This document shows positions 32,460 through 41,005 of a stretch of 64,000 bases of DNA, one piece after another. The stretch comes from Arthrobacter sp. 131MFCol6.1. Lineage in GTDB: Bacteria; Actinomycetota; Actinomycetes; Actinomycetales; Micrococcaceae. The stretch is from the NCBI RefSeq assembly GCF_000374925.1, contig NZ_KB895553.1, positions 37,862 to 101,861 on the forward strand, written 5' to 3'. The stretch's first letter is position 1; the number at the start of each line of letters is the position of its first letter. The notes under the pieces were generated by a model. The model did no database searches, had not been told where the DNA came from, and saw only the letters and a list, made by a program, of their open reading frames with translations. The position numbers and the translations under genes were made by a program.

Positions 32460-33428
32460 ATGACCCTGCTTGTGCCAGCCCCCGAGAACGTTGGCGTCCA
32501 GCCACCGGCCGCCAGCGATGTCACGCCCCGGCCCGGGCTCGTGGCCCGGCTGTCCGCCGAGGCCCTGGGGACCCTGATCGTCGTGGTTGCAGGCCTGGGC
32601 GTGCCGCTCTTCACCATCCCGCAGTCAAGCCCGCTGCCCGCCGCCCTGGCTGCCGGCCTCGCCCTGACGGCGGCGATGCTGGCCGTGGGCTACGTCTCCG
32701 GCGGCCACTTTAACCCCGCCGTCACCGTCGGCAATGCCATCGCCGGCCGGATCCGGCTTGCCGACGCCGCCGCCTACATCGGCGCGCAGCTTGTGGGCGC
32801 CCTGCTCGGGGCCGTCGCCCTGTTCGGCGTCCTGCGCACCGTGCCGACCATCGACGACTCCCAGGCCGCGTTCACCACGGTGGCCGCCGGATTCGGTGAG
32901 CACTCGATCATCCAGGTGCCCATGGCCGGGGTCCTGCTCGTGGAGGTCCTCGGCATGGCCCTGCTCGTGGCCATCTTCCTTGCCACCACAGCCCACAGGA
33001 ATCCGGCCAGGGCGGCGGCGCCCTTCGCGGTCGGCCTGACGACGGCGATGCTCCTGCAGTTGGGCCAGGCCCTCGGCAATGTGCCGTTCAACCCGGCCCG
33101 GGCAACGGCGTCGGCCATCTTCAGCGGCCCGGATGCGCTCGGGCAGCTGTGGCTGTTCTGGGTGGCACCGGTGGTCGGTGCGGCCATCGCCGGGCTGGTT
33201 TTCCGCGGCTTCGTCCAGGCCAGTGTCCAGGCGGCCCGGACCACTGACCAGGCCACTGGTGCGGTCACTGCCCCGACCGACGGAAAGCTCACGGACGCCG
33301 ATGTGGATGGCGCCGGCTTCGATGACGCTGAGCTGGCCGACGTCACCGCCACCACCGCGTCTGCTTCGGCCGCCCCCGCCGGCAACGACGAGGCCCGCAG
33401 CTTCTTCGACCGCAAGGGTGGGAAGTAG
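32460..33428 (+). CDS. MIP family channel (aquaporin/glycerol facilitator type)
   Basis: A 322-aa membrane channel with six membrane segments. Both pore-lining NPA boxes are intact: SGGHFNPAVTVG near residues 80-92 and NVPFNPARATAS near 203-215. It carries longer termini than AqpZ: about 30 N-terminal residues and a 75-residue acidic C-terminal tail rich in Thr/Asp/Ala. The NPAR in the second box and the short loops favour a water-type pore, but glycerol or other small solutes are possible. AAAGGA lies 8 nt before the ATG. It stands alone upstream of sbcD. Confidence 0.9.
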   Translation: MTLLVPAPENVGVQPPAASDVTPRPGLVARLSAEALGTLIVVVAGLGVPLFTIPQSSPLPAALAAGLALTAAMLAVGYVSGGHFNPAVTVGNAIAGRIRLADAAAYIGAQLVGALLGAVALFGVLRTVPTIDDSQAAFTTVAAGFGEHSIIQVPMAGVLLVEVLGMALLVAIFLATTAHRNPARAAAPFAVGLTTAMLLQLGQALGNVPFNPARATASAIFSGPDALGQLWLFWVAPVVGAAIAGLVFRGFVQASVQAARTTDQATGAVTAPTDGKLTDADVDGAGFDDAELADVTATTASASAAPAGNDEARSFFDRKGGK

Positions 33429-33498
33429 CCCCTGCTGACTACTTTTAACCTCCGTCACACCTCCGGGGTGGTGGCGCAAGAGTGTCGGTGGCAGCCGA

Positions 33499-33504
33499 TA
33501 CCGT
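33499..33504 (+). promoter_or_regulatory. -10 box of leaderless sbcD
   Basis: TACCGT, 6 nt before ATG 33511. Confidence 0.45.
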
Positions 33505-33510
33505 AGGAAT

Positions 33511-34692
33511 ATGCGGTTATTGCACACCTCCGACTGGCACTTGGGCCGGTCCTTCCACGGCGTCGGCATGCTGGATGCCCAGCGCGCCTTCATCGATCAG
33601 CTCGTGGCCTTTGTCCGGGAAGAGAGCGTCGACGTCGTCCTCATCGCCGGGGACGTCTATGACCGCGCTCTGCCGGGCGTCGACGTCGTCGGCCTGCTGG
33701 ATGACGCCCTGGTGCGCCTCACCGGGGCCGGCGCCGAAGTTGTGCTGACCAGCGGCAACCACGACTCCGCCATCAGGCTGGGATTTGCCTCGCGGCTGCT
33801 TGAGCGCGGGGGAGTGCATTTGCGCACACGGCTGAACGAACTGGACGTTCCCGTACTCTTTCCGCTCGGGGACGACGCCGGGAACGAGGCAGCGCCGGTG
33901 CTCGCCATTTACGGGATCCCCTGGCTGGAGCCCCGGCTGGTCGCCGAGCAGCTGGGCGTCGAGACCGCGAGCCACTTCGAGGTCACCCGCGCCGCCACCG
34001 AACGGATCCGTGCCGACGTGCGGCACCGGAGCCAGACCCGGACTGTGCATTCGGTGGTCCTGGCGCACACCTTCGCCAGCGGCGGCATCAGCTCCGACAG
34101 CGAACGGGATCTGAGTATCGGCGGCGTCGGCGCAGTCCCGCTGGATCTCTTCGACGGCTTTGGCTACACGGCACTGGGCCACCTGCACGGCCGGCAGGAG
34201 CTCTCCCCGGCGGTGCGCTACTCCGGCTCGCCGCTGGCGTACTCCTTCTCGGAAGCGAAGCACCGGAAGGGCAGCTGGCTCGTGGAGGTCGACGCCGAGG
34301 GAATCGGCGGCGTGCGCGAGGTGCTCTGGGACGCGCCCCGGACCCTCGCCGTGCTCCGCGGGAAGCTGGATGAGCTCCTGGAGTCGGAGGACTTCGCGTG
34401 GGCCGAGGCCGCCTATTGCCAGATCACGCTGACGGACGAGGCCCGCCCGGCCCAGGCGATGGACCGCCTGCGGGCACGGTTCCCCGACACCCTGGTGCTC
34501 GGCTTCGACCCCGATGGCCCCGGCGCGGCGCCCAAAGCCAGCTACAGCAGCCGGCTTGCCGAAGCCGAGGACGACCTCTCCGTCTGCTGCGGATTCCTCG
34601 ACCACGTCCGGGGCCGGCCCGCGTCCGACGCCGAAGCCGCCGTTCTCGCCGAGGCGCTCGACGCCGTGCGCCTGGAAGGGGTGTCCCTGTGA
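33511..34692 (+). CDS. sbcD: Nuclease SbcCD subunit D
   Basis: A 393-aa Mre11-type phosphoesterase, the nuclease subunit of the SbcCD complex that opens hairpins and protein-blocked DNA ends. Phosphoesterase motifs in order are HTSDWHLGR (residues 5-13), IAGDVYDRA, TSGNHDS, VLAHTFASGG and GHLHGRQ. The C-terminal capping region shows a coiled acidic segment. Its stop overlaps the GTG of sbcC, so the subunits are made together. Confidence 0.96.
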   Translation: MRLLHTSDWHLGRSFHGVGMLDAQRAFIDQLVAFVREESVDVVLIAGDVYDRALPGVDVVGLLDDALVRLTGAGAEVVLTSGNHDSAIRLGFASRLLERGGVHLRTRLNELDVPVLFPLGDDAGNEAAPVLAIYGIPWLEPRLVAEQLGVETASHFEVTRAATERIRADVRHRSQTRTVHSVVLAHTFASGGISSDSERDLSIGGVGAVPLDLFDGFGYTALGHLHGRQELSPAVRYSGSPLAYSFSEAKHRKGSWLVEVDAEGIGGVREVLWDAPRTLAVLRGKLDELLESEDFAWAEAAYCQITLTDEARPAQAMDRLRARFPDTLVLGFDPDGPGAAPKASYSSRLAEAEDDLSVCCGFLDHVRGRPASDAEAAVLAEALDAVRLEGVSL

Positions 34693-37600
34693 GGATCCAT
34701 CGCCTGGAGATTTCCGCCTTCGGCCCGTTTGCCGGCACGGAACGGATCGACTTCGACCGCCTGAGCGCACACGGGCTGTTCCTGCTGAACGGCGCCACCG
34801 GCGCGGGCAAGACCAGCGTGCTGGACGCCATCTGTTTCGCCCTCTACGGATCGGTTCCCGGGGTCCGGCAGGACGGCAAGCGGCTGCGCAGCGACCACGC
34901 GGAGGCCGCCGCCGAGCCGCGCGTCACCTGCGAATTCTCGGCCAAGGGCCGGCACTTTGAAGTCTCCCGCTCGCCCGCGTGGGACAAGCCCAGTGCCCGG
35001 GGCAGGAACGGCTTCACGGTCCAACAGGCCAACACGCTGCTGCGCGAACGCATCGACGGCGCGTGGGTGGAGAAATCCGGCCGGAATGATGAGGCCGGAG
35101 CGGAGATCGCCGACGTCCTGGGCATGAACCGGGACCAGTTCACGCGCGTGGTCATGTTACCGCAGGGGGACTTCGCGGCGTTCCTGCGCTCCAAGGCGTC
35201 CGACCGTCTGGAGTTGCTGCAGAGCCTTTTCGGCACCCAGCGCTTTGAAGCCGTGGAACAGGAACTGTCCCGGCGGGCGCAGACTGCCAAGGCCGAGGTC
35301 GCCAACCTCAACGCGAAGCTGGACCTGCTGCTGGCGCAGGCGGAGTCCGAAACCGCGGCGCTCGAACTCGACCCCGACGGCGCCCCCGGCCGGGACGAGC
35401 CGGATGCCCTGTTGGCCTGGCTCGACAACGCCGCAACAACCGCAGCGGAGGGACGCCGCAGCGACGCCGCGGCAGCCGAGAAGCAGGCCGCCGACCATGC
35501 GTCCCTGCTGGAGGCGGCGAACGCGCGGGCGAACCGCCACGCCAAACTTGCCGCCGCGGAACAGCGGCGGATTGAAGCCGACGCCGCCGCCCCCGTCCTG
35601 GCGGGCAAAGCCGTCACACTGGGACTGCACCGCCAGGCCGAGATGCTCGGCGGCCAGTTGCAGGCAGTCGAAAGCGCCGCGGCAGCCGAGGACCTGGCAG
35701 GAACGGCCCTGCTGGCGGCCGAGCGGCAGCTGCGGTCCGCGGCCGCCACAGACCCGGAGCTCGCCGGGCAGGACCTCCTCGCCGCCGGCGCCCGAGGCGA
35801 CGACGACGGCGCTGGCGACGATGGCGCTGGCGACGACGCCGTCCGGGCGGGCAAAGCCGTCCAGTTGGACAGCGCGGCCGTCCGCAGCACCCTCGCCCGG
35901 CTGCGGTCCCTGCATGCCGTGCTCACCGAACGCCTGCCCGACGAAGCCCGGTTCCTCGGGCTCACTGACCGCGGCAGCCGGCTGCGCCTGCAGTTGCAGG
36001 AGCTGGAATCCGGACGGCTGGCCGGCGCCGCCGCACTGGACACCCTGCGCACAGAGTCGGCGGCCCTGTCCGCCGGACTCCGTCCCCTCGAGGAGCTGGC
36101 CGCCGAAGTCCAGTTGCGCACCAAGGAAGCCACGGCAGCGGATGAACTCGTGACCATCGTTGGCCGCTTCCTGGCCGCCGAGGCCGAGTGCACGGCAATT
36201 GCCGAACAGCACGCCGCGGCCCGCAACGCGCACCAGGACCGGAGGCAGCAATGGCTGGACCTCCGCGAGCAACGGCTCACGAACGCCGCCGCCGAGCTCG
36301 CCACCCAGCTCCTGGCCGGAGTTCCATGTCCGGTCTGCGGCAGCCCTGAACACCCGGCACCCGCCCCCGCGGCAGCCTCCGCCCTGGCCGTCGCCGAGGC
36401 CGAGAAAGCCGCGCAACTGGCCAGCGACATGGCTGAAGAAGCCGTCGCTGCCTTTGGGCGCGAGCTCGCCGAGGCCCAACAGAACGTCGCCGTCCTGGCC
36501 GCCCAGGGCGGCAACACACCTGCGGGGGAAGCCCGTGAGGAGGCAGCCTTGGCCCGGGAGCGGGCTGATGACGCCGTCCGCGCTGCCACGGACCTTGCTG
36601 CCAGCCGGGCCCGGATGGCAGAACTCGAAGCGGCGATCGCCGACGCGGAGCGGGCGCAGGCCGACGCCGCCTCCGGCATCGCGCAGACGCAATCGACGAT
36701 CGCCGAAATCGACGAGCAGGCACGGGCCCTCGAGCACACCCTGGACAAGCTGCGCGCCGGCCACGCGAGCCTCGAACAGCGGATCGCCGCCCTGACAGCA
36801 ACAACAGCGGTCCTGGAGCACGCCGACGCCGCACAGTCGGCCCACGAACAGGCCGCCGCCCGCACCGCGGAGGCACGCCGGCGCCTTGAAGAAGCCCTCC
36901 CCGGGGCCGGTTTCAGCACCGAGACCGCGGCGCGGAAAGCACTGCTGCCAACGCCGGTGGCAACAAGTCTCGAAACGGCCATCCGGGCCGGACAGGATGA
37001 AGCCGCCAGGATCCAGGAACTGTTCGCCGGCGAGGACCTGGCGCTGGCAGCAGCCGAGCGGGCCGCCGGGGACATCGTCAGCGACGCCGCCCTCGACGAG
37101 CTCAGGACCGGGTCGGCGGCGGCTGAACGCAAAGCCCGGGAAGCCGTGCTTGCGGCCGGGCTGGCGGAAAACTCGCTCCGGACCCTCGGGCGCATCGCCG
37201 CAGACTACGCGGACCTCGCCGCCGCGGGAAGGGAACCGCGGGACCGGGCCGCGATGCTCACCGCCGTCGCCGACGCGGCCAAGGGCGGCGGAGACAACAC
37301 CTACCGCATGAGCCTGAACAGCTACGTCCTCGCCGCCCGGCTCGAACAGGTGGCCGTCGCTGCCTCCGAACGCCTGATCGGCATGAGCGATGGCCGCTAC
37401 ACGCTGCAGCACACCGACGCCAAGGCAGCACGCGGCGCGAAGTCCGGCCTTGGCCTGGAAGTCGTGGACGAGTGGACCGGCCAGCGCCGGGACACCGCCA
37501 CCCTCTCCGGCGGCGAGTCCTTCATGGCCTCACTGGCGCTGGCCCTTGGACTGGCGGACGTCGTGCAGCATGAGTCCGGCGGCGTGGACATCGAGACTCT

Positions 37601-37805
37601 CTTCGTGGATGAGGGCTTCGGCAGCCTCGACGAACAGGCGCTGGAACAAGTCATGGACGCCCTCGAAGGCCTCCGCGACGGCGGCCGGGTGGTGGGGCTC
37701 GTGAGCCATGTCGCCGAAATGAAGCAGCGCATCGGCACCCAGCTCCAGGTGGTCAAGGGCCGCAGCGGCTCCACCCTGCACATCAGCGACGACACCCGGG
37801 TCTGA
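34689..37805 (+). CDS. sbcC: Nuclease SbcCD subunit C (SMC-like ATPase)
   Basis: A 1038-aa Rad50-like ATPase. Walker A NGATGAGKTS is at residues 34-43, followed by the Q-loop MLPQGDFAAFLRSKASDR near 155. Two long Ala/Glu-rich coiled-coil arms flank the zinc hook VPCPVCGSPEHP near residue 547. The ABC signature LSGGESFMASLALALG lies near 938 and Walker B LFVDEGFGSLD near 971. The GTG start overlaps sbcD (GTGA). Its length and layout are typical of actinobacterial SbcC. Confidence 0.96.
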   Translation: MRIHRLEISAFGPFAGTERIDFDRLSAHGLFLLNGATGAGKTSVLDAICFALYGSVPGVRQDGKRLRSDHAEAAAEPRVTCEFSAKGRHFEVSRSPAWDKPSARGRNGFTVQQANTLLRERIDGAWVEKSGRNDEAGAEIADVLGMNRDQFTRVVMLPQGDFAAFLRSKASDRLELLQSLFGTQRFEAVEQELSRRAQTAKAEVANLNAKLDLLLAQAESETAALELDPDGAPGRDEPDALLAWLDNAATTAAEGRRSDAAAAEKQAADHASLLEAANARANRHAKLAAAEQRRIEADAAAPVLAGKAVTLGLHRQAEMLGGQLQAVESAAAAEDLAGTALLAAERQLRSAAATDPELAGQDLLAAGARGDDDGAGDDGAGDDAVRAGKAVQLDSAAVRSTLARLRSLHAVLTERLPDEARFLGLTDRGSRLRLQLQELESGRLAGAAALDTLRTESAALSAGLRPLEELAAEVQLRTKEATAADELVTIVGRFLAAEAECTAIAEQHAAARNAHQDRRQQWLDLREQRLTNAAAELATQLLAGVPCPVCGSPEHPAPAPAAASALAVAEAEKAAQLASDMAEEAVAAFGRELAEAQQNVAVLAAQGGNTPAGEAREEAALARERADDAVRAATDLAASRARMAELEAAIADAERAQADAASGIAQTQSTIAEIDEQARALEHTLDKLRAGHASLEQRIAALTATTAVLEHADAAQSAHEQAAARTAEARRRLEEALPGAGFSTETAARKALLPTPVATSLETAIRAGQDEAARIQELFAGEDLALAAAERAAGDIVSDAALDELRTGSAAAERKAREAVLAAGLAENSLRTLGRIAADYADLAAAGREPRDRAAMLTAVADAAKGGGDNTYRMSLNSYVLAARLEQVAVAASERLIGMSDGRYTLQHTDAKAARGAKSGLGLEVVDEWTGQRRDTATLSGGESFMASLALALGLADVVQHESGGVDIETLFVDEGFGSLDEQALEQVMDALEGLRDGGRVVGLVSHVAEMKQRIGTQLQVVKGRSGSTLHISDDTRV

Positions 37806-37837
37806 GACCATCCCGGGGGCCCGGGCCTGAGCCCGTT

Positions 37838-37860
37838 CCGGGGCCCGCTCTGGGCCCCGG
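37838..37860 (+). terminator. All-GC hairpin after sbcC
   Basis: CCGGGGCCC / GGGCCCCGG stem of 9 bp with a GCTCT loop, 32 bp past the sbcC stop. A second CCCCGG-rich inverted repeat follows at about 37857-37880. No T tract is present. Confidence 0.45.
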
Positions 37861-37945
37861 CCCGGGGCCTGGTCCCCGGGGCGGCCATTCCGGGATCAGG
37901 TATCATTGATCTGTTACCGGGTCGCGCGCATCGGGAGGAGGGACG

Positions 37946-38014
37946 ATGCGCACTATTTTGAACGAACCCGGAAACCATGAACCCTTCACCGTCTTCTTTG
38001 GCGTCTACTCTTGA
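37946..38014 (+). CDS. 22-codon leader ORF upstream of and overlapping the MFS gene
   Basis: It starts at ATG 37946 with an excellent SD (GGGAGGAGGG, 4 nt upstream), while the MFS ATG at 37977 has none. The ORF runs through the MFS start in another frame and ends with TGA at 38012-38014. The peptide begins MRTILNEPGNHEPF and ends VYS. An in-frame TGA at 37959 rules out a longer MFS protein. Leader peptides with this layout control several exporter genes by ribosome stalling or by translational coupling; that this one does so is inference. Confidence 0.5.
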   Translation: MRTILNEPGNHEPFTVFFGVYS

Positions 38015-39401
38015 CGCCCCACTTTCGACCGACGCTCTGCCGGCCGCCCCACTTTCGACCGACGCTCTGCCGGCCGCCGCACTTTCGACCGACGCCCTGC
38101 CTACCCCGGCGCCCGCCAAGGGCGGCCGCTTCGCGCGGCTGCCGATGCTCGCCGGCCGCAGCTTCATCCCCTTGGGGCTCTTCGCCCGACTGCCGCTGGC
38201 CATGCTCACCGTCGGCGCCCTGACTTTAGCCACTGCTGTCACCGGCTCTTACGCGGTCGGAGGGGCAGTGGCCGGCGCCGTCGGCATCGGCTCGGCGCTG
38301 GGCGCTCCCGTCCTGGGCGCAAGTGCGGATCGGCTGGGCCAGCGACCCGTGTTGCTGTTTACCGCAATCCTCAACGCTGTGGCAGTCGTCGCCCTGATCA
38401 TCGCGGCCTACCTGATCCCCAGCGGATCAGCTCCCGGAACCATCATTCCTGTCCTTGTGATTGCGTTCGTGGCCGGAGTCAGTTGCCCGCAGGTCGGCTC
38501 CCTGGCCCGGGTCCGCTGGATGGCACTGACGTCCCGGGGCGGGACTAAAGCCGACGCCACGGATCTGGACACGGCACTCTCCTACGAAAGCACTGCCGAC
38601 GAGTTGACCTTCGTCCTCGGGCCGGCGCTCGTCGGAATCCTTGCCAGCCTCATCGCGCCCTGGCTTCCGCTGGCCCTCGCCGCTGCCCTGACCATCACCC
38701 TGGTTCCGGCCTTCGCCGTGCACCCCACCCACCAGGCGGTGGTCCGGACTCCGGCACGCACCTCGGCGGTGTCGGCCCTCGAGAAGCAGCGCCGCGCCGC
38801 CATGCCGGTCGCGCAACGCGTTCGGACCTTCGCCGCCGTTGCCCTCCCCGTGCTGGCGATGGCCTGCATGGGCGCATTCTTTGGCTCCACGCAGGCGTCC
38901 CTGAGTTCCTTCTCGGCCAGTTTCGCCACCTCCGAACTCATGGGGTTGTTGTACGCCGTGATGGGCCTGAGCTCCGCAGCGGCCGCTCTCTCGGTTGCCT
39001 ACTGGCCCCGGCGGTTTACCCTCAACGCCCGCTGGATCGCGTGTGCGGCCCTCATGGCCGGCTTCGCATCACTGCTGCTGCTGCCCTCGACGGCGTTGCC
39101 CATGGTCCTTGTGCTGCTGGTTCTGGGCCTGCCGGTGGGGCCGCTCATGGTGACGGTCTTCGCTGTGGGAGGACTAGTCGCCCCCGCCGGCAAGCTCGGC
39201 ACGGTCATGACGGCCCTTGCCAGCGGTATTATCGCTGGACACGCACTCGGATCGTCCGTCGCCGGACAGCTGGCGCAGAACTTCGGGTATTCGACGGCGT
39301 TCCTGGTCCCGGTGTGCGCCGCCACGGCGCTGTTCCTGCTGGGAACGGCCGCCGCCGTCGTACTGCGGCAACGCGGGAAGAAGCCGGTACAGGCCGACTA
39401 A
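37977..39401 (+). CDS. MFS transporter, likely exporter
   Basis: A 474-aa major facilitator with 12 membrane segments. Residues 1-50 are a soluble N-terminus containing three copies of a ten-residue PLSTDALPAA-type repeat. Landmarks include SALGAPVLGASADRLGQRPVL after the second segment (the MFS loop 2-3 motif) and a Lys/Arg-rich central loop (EKQRRAAMPVAQRVRTF). The C-terminal half has ASGIIAGHALGSSVAGQLAQ. The substrate is unknown; no pathway gene is adjacent. Expression may depend on the overlapping leader ORF. The lack of an SD at its own ATG is unusual. Confidence 0.87.
   Translation: MNPSPSSLASTLDAPLSTDALPAAPLSTDALPAAALSTDALPTPAPAKGGRFARLPMLAGRSFIPLGLFARLPLAMLTVGALTLATAVTGSYAVGGAVAGAVGIGSALGAPVLGASADRLGQRPVLLFTAILNAVAVVALIIAAYLIPSGSAPGTIIPVLVIAFVAGVSCPQVGSLARVRWMALTSRGGTKADATDLDTALSYESTADELTFVLGPALVGILASLIAPWLPLALAAALTITLVPAFAVHPTHQAVVRTPARTSAVSALEKQRRAAMPVAQRVRTFAAVALPVLAMACMGAFFGSTQASLSSFSASFATSELMGLLYAVMGLSSAAAALSVAYWPRRFTLNARWIACAALMAGFASLLLLPSTALPMVLVLLVLGLPVGPLMVTVFAVGGLVAPAGKLGTVMTALASGIIAGHALGSSVAGQLAQNFGYSTAFLVPVCAATALFLLGTAAAVVLRQRGKKPVQAD
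38016..38105 (+). repeat. 30-bp in-frame tandem repeat, three copies
   Basis: Units built on CCACTTTCGACCGACGCT start immediately after the leader ORF stop codon. They encode PLSTDALPAA, PLSTDALPAA and ALSTDALPTP at the MFS N-terminus. Confidence 0.88.
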
Positions 39402-39507
39402 CCCCGCTAACCCGCCGTTGCGCTATCACTTTTGGTCCCCAAAACGGCGCCAGGAGGACATCTACTGATTGGGCATCGGAGGAAACGGGCGACGGCAGTG
39501 CACACGC

Positions 39508-40224
39508 TTAGCCCAGCTGCGCCTCGATGCGACGCGCCGCCTCGGTCAGGGCCGCGGCGACCTCGTCCGGATCCTGCGCTGCGCGGATATAGACGACGGC
39601 GAGGGCGGCCGGCCGGCCGCCCGGCACGCGCAGCGGCACCGCAATCGAGGACACGCCGGGGATCACCTCGTCATGGCTGGCGGCGAAGCCGCGGCGCCGG
39701 GCCTCGGCCGCTTCGGGCCGGTACGGGATGCCCGGGACCAGGGCCCGCCAGTCCTGCTCCGGGAAGGCGGACTGGATCGCAATGCCCGGCGCCCCTGCGC
39801 TGATGGGGTGCCGAGACCCCGGGTGCTGCACCACCGCGGCGCCGCTGTGCCGCGGATCCACCGTCACCAGCGTCACGCACTCCTCCCGGTCCCAGACCGC
39901 CACGAAGGCGCTCATGGTCAGGGTGTTGGCCAGCAGGGTCAGTTCCGGCAACGCCGCCGACTGCAGGTTCCGGGAGACCCCGCGGGCCAGGACCGCGAGG
40001 CCCGGGCCGGGCTGGACGCGCCCGCCGTCGTCACGGACCAGCAGCGAGTGGTCCTCGAGGGTGCGCAGGATCCGGTAGGCCACGGAGCGGTGGACGCCCA
40101 TGGCATCGGCGAGCTCGGCAATGGTCAGCGGCTGCTGGGCCTCGGCGAGGATCTCCAGCGCCCTGATGCCGCGGGACAGCGTCTGGGACGGGGAAGCCTG
40201 GGCGGTGCCGGCGTTCGGGGTCAT
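39508..40224 (-). CDS. IclR family transcriptional regulator
   Basis: A 238-aa repressor/activator. The N-terminal winged helix-turn-helix (about residues 14-75: SRGIRALEILAEAQQPLTIAELADAMG, HRSVAYRILRTLEDHSLL) precedes an IclR effector-binding domain (GSRHPISAGAPGIAIQS, PGVSSIAVPLRVPGGRPAALAVV). The second of two in-frame ATGs (40224) is chosen because TAGGAT lies 7 nt upstream. It is divergent from the monooxygenase genes, whose promoter holds two IclR-like inverted repeats, so it most likely controls them with an aromatic effector. Confidence 0.92.
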   Translation of the reverse strand: MTPNAGTAQASPSQTLSRGIRALEILAEAQQPLTIAELADAMGVHRSVAYRILRTLEDHSLLVRDDGGRVQPGPGLAVLARGVSRNLQSAALPELTLLANTLTMSAFVAVWDREECVTLVTVDPRHSGAAVVQHPGSRHPISAGAPGIAIQSAFPEQDWRALVPGIPYRPEAAEARRRGFAASHDEVIPGVSSIAVPLRVPGGRPAALAVVYIRAAQDPDEVAAALTEAARRIEAQLG

Positions 40225-40231
40225 GGGGTCC

Positions 40232-40237
40232 ATCCTA
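40232..40237 (-). promoter_or_regulatory. -10 box of the leaderless IclR gene
   Basis: TAGGAT on the minus strand, 7 nt before ATG 40224. Confidence 0.5.
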
Positions 40238-40303
40238 GGGGCGGGGTCGCTGGACGCCGGGTGCGCCGGGCAACCCTTGTGTTCCGGCTCATGGTCCGCT
40301 AGC

Positions 40304-40339
40304 GTTCTATATGGGAACTGTTTGTTCGATTATAGAACA
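40304..40339 (+). promoter_or_regulatory. Two IclR-type operators in the monooxygenase promoter
   Basis: GTTC-N7-GAAC occurs at 40304-40318 and again, extended to TGTTCGATTATAGAACA, at 40323-40339. The centres are 20 bp apart, about two helical turns. IclR family boxes of the PcaR/PobR type have this form. The second site lies between a possible -35 (TTGTTC, 40322) and -10 (TATAGA, 40344). Confidence 0.65.
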
Positions 40340-40353
40340 CGATTATAGAACAC
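40328..40353 (+). repeat. 13-bp exact direct repeat in the same promoter
   Basis: GATTATAGAACAC occurs twice head to tail (40328-40340, 40341-40353). It duplicates the right half of the second operator and supplies alternative -10-like TATAGA elements. Confidence 0.85.
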
Positions 40354-40413
40354 AGCTGATCGAAAGCACACCCACACCACAGCCGGGGAAAACGCAACGA
40401 ACGCAAGGGATCA

Positions 40414-40950
40414 ATGATGATTGCCACGCCGCGCGGCCACGCCGGGGGTGCCCAGGGCCCCCTGTCGGCGCCGCGGGCCAACCACTTCCGGGGCAGCCTC
40501 GGCAGGTTTGCCACCGGCGTCGCGATCGTGACCTTCGACGGTGCCACGAAGCGCCACGGCATCACCGTGAACTCCTTCACTTCGGTCTCGATGGACCCCC
40601 CGCTGGTGCTGGTGAGCATCTCCCGCACGGCCAGGGCCCACGACGAGCTCGCCGGCCGGCCCTTCACCGTGAATATCCTCGGCGCCGAGCAGCGGTACCT
40701 GGCCATGCACTTCGCCGGCCGCCCCGGCCCCGAGCCGCTGTGGGTGGAAGGGAAGACCGCGCCGCGGCTGTCCAACGTCCTCGCCTATTTCGAATGCAAA
40801 CCCTGGGCGGCATACGACGGCGGAGACCACACCCTGTATGTCGGCGAGGTGGTGGACTTCAACTACCGCAACGGCGATGCCCTGGCCTTCGCCAACAGCA
40901 CTTTTACCACCATCCCGGAAAGCCAGCTTGGCATGGAGGATCTGCTCTAG
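40414..40950 (+). CDS. Flavin reductase (HpaC-like) of a two-component monooxygenase
   Basis: A 178-aa FMN-binding split-barrel reductase that supplies FADH2 or FMNH2 to the oxygenase encoded next. Family motifs are NHFRGSLGRFATGVAIVTF (about residues 23-41), KRHGITVNSFTSVSMDPPLVLVSI (about 49-72), the LAGRPFTVNILGAEQ turn, and DHTLYVGEVVDF near the C-terminus. The ATG at 40414 follows AAGGGA. Here the reductase gene precedes the oxygenase by 55 bp in the same operon. NADH versus NADPH use cannot be read. Confidence 0.9.
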   Translation: MMIATPRGHAGGAQGPLSAPRANHFRGSLGRFATGVAIVTFDGATKRHGITVNSFTSVSMDPPLVLVSISRTARAHDELAGRPFTVNILGAEQRYLAMHFAGRPGPEPLWVEGKTAPRLSNVLAYFECKPWAAYDGGDHTLYVGEVVDFNYRNGDALAFANSTFTTIPESQLGMEDLL

Positions 40951-41005
40951 CGCCGCACCGCATCCCTTCCCGGCATTTCAGCTCAACGACGACTGGAGGA
41001 AGACC

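Noticed and set aside
34844..37412. Two long minus-strand open frames (783 and 751 residues)
   Set aside because: Both are antisense to sbcC, whose motifs are all in order on the plus strand. The composition is Ser/Arg- or Gly-rich with no domain.
39430..39444. TTTTGG-TCC-CCAAAA inverted repeat after the MFS gene
   Set aside because: A 6-bp stem without a T tract is too weak to call a terminator or operator.
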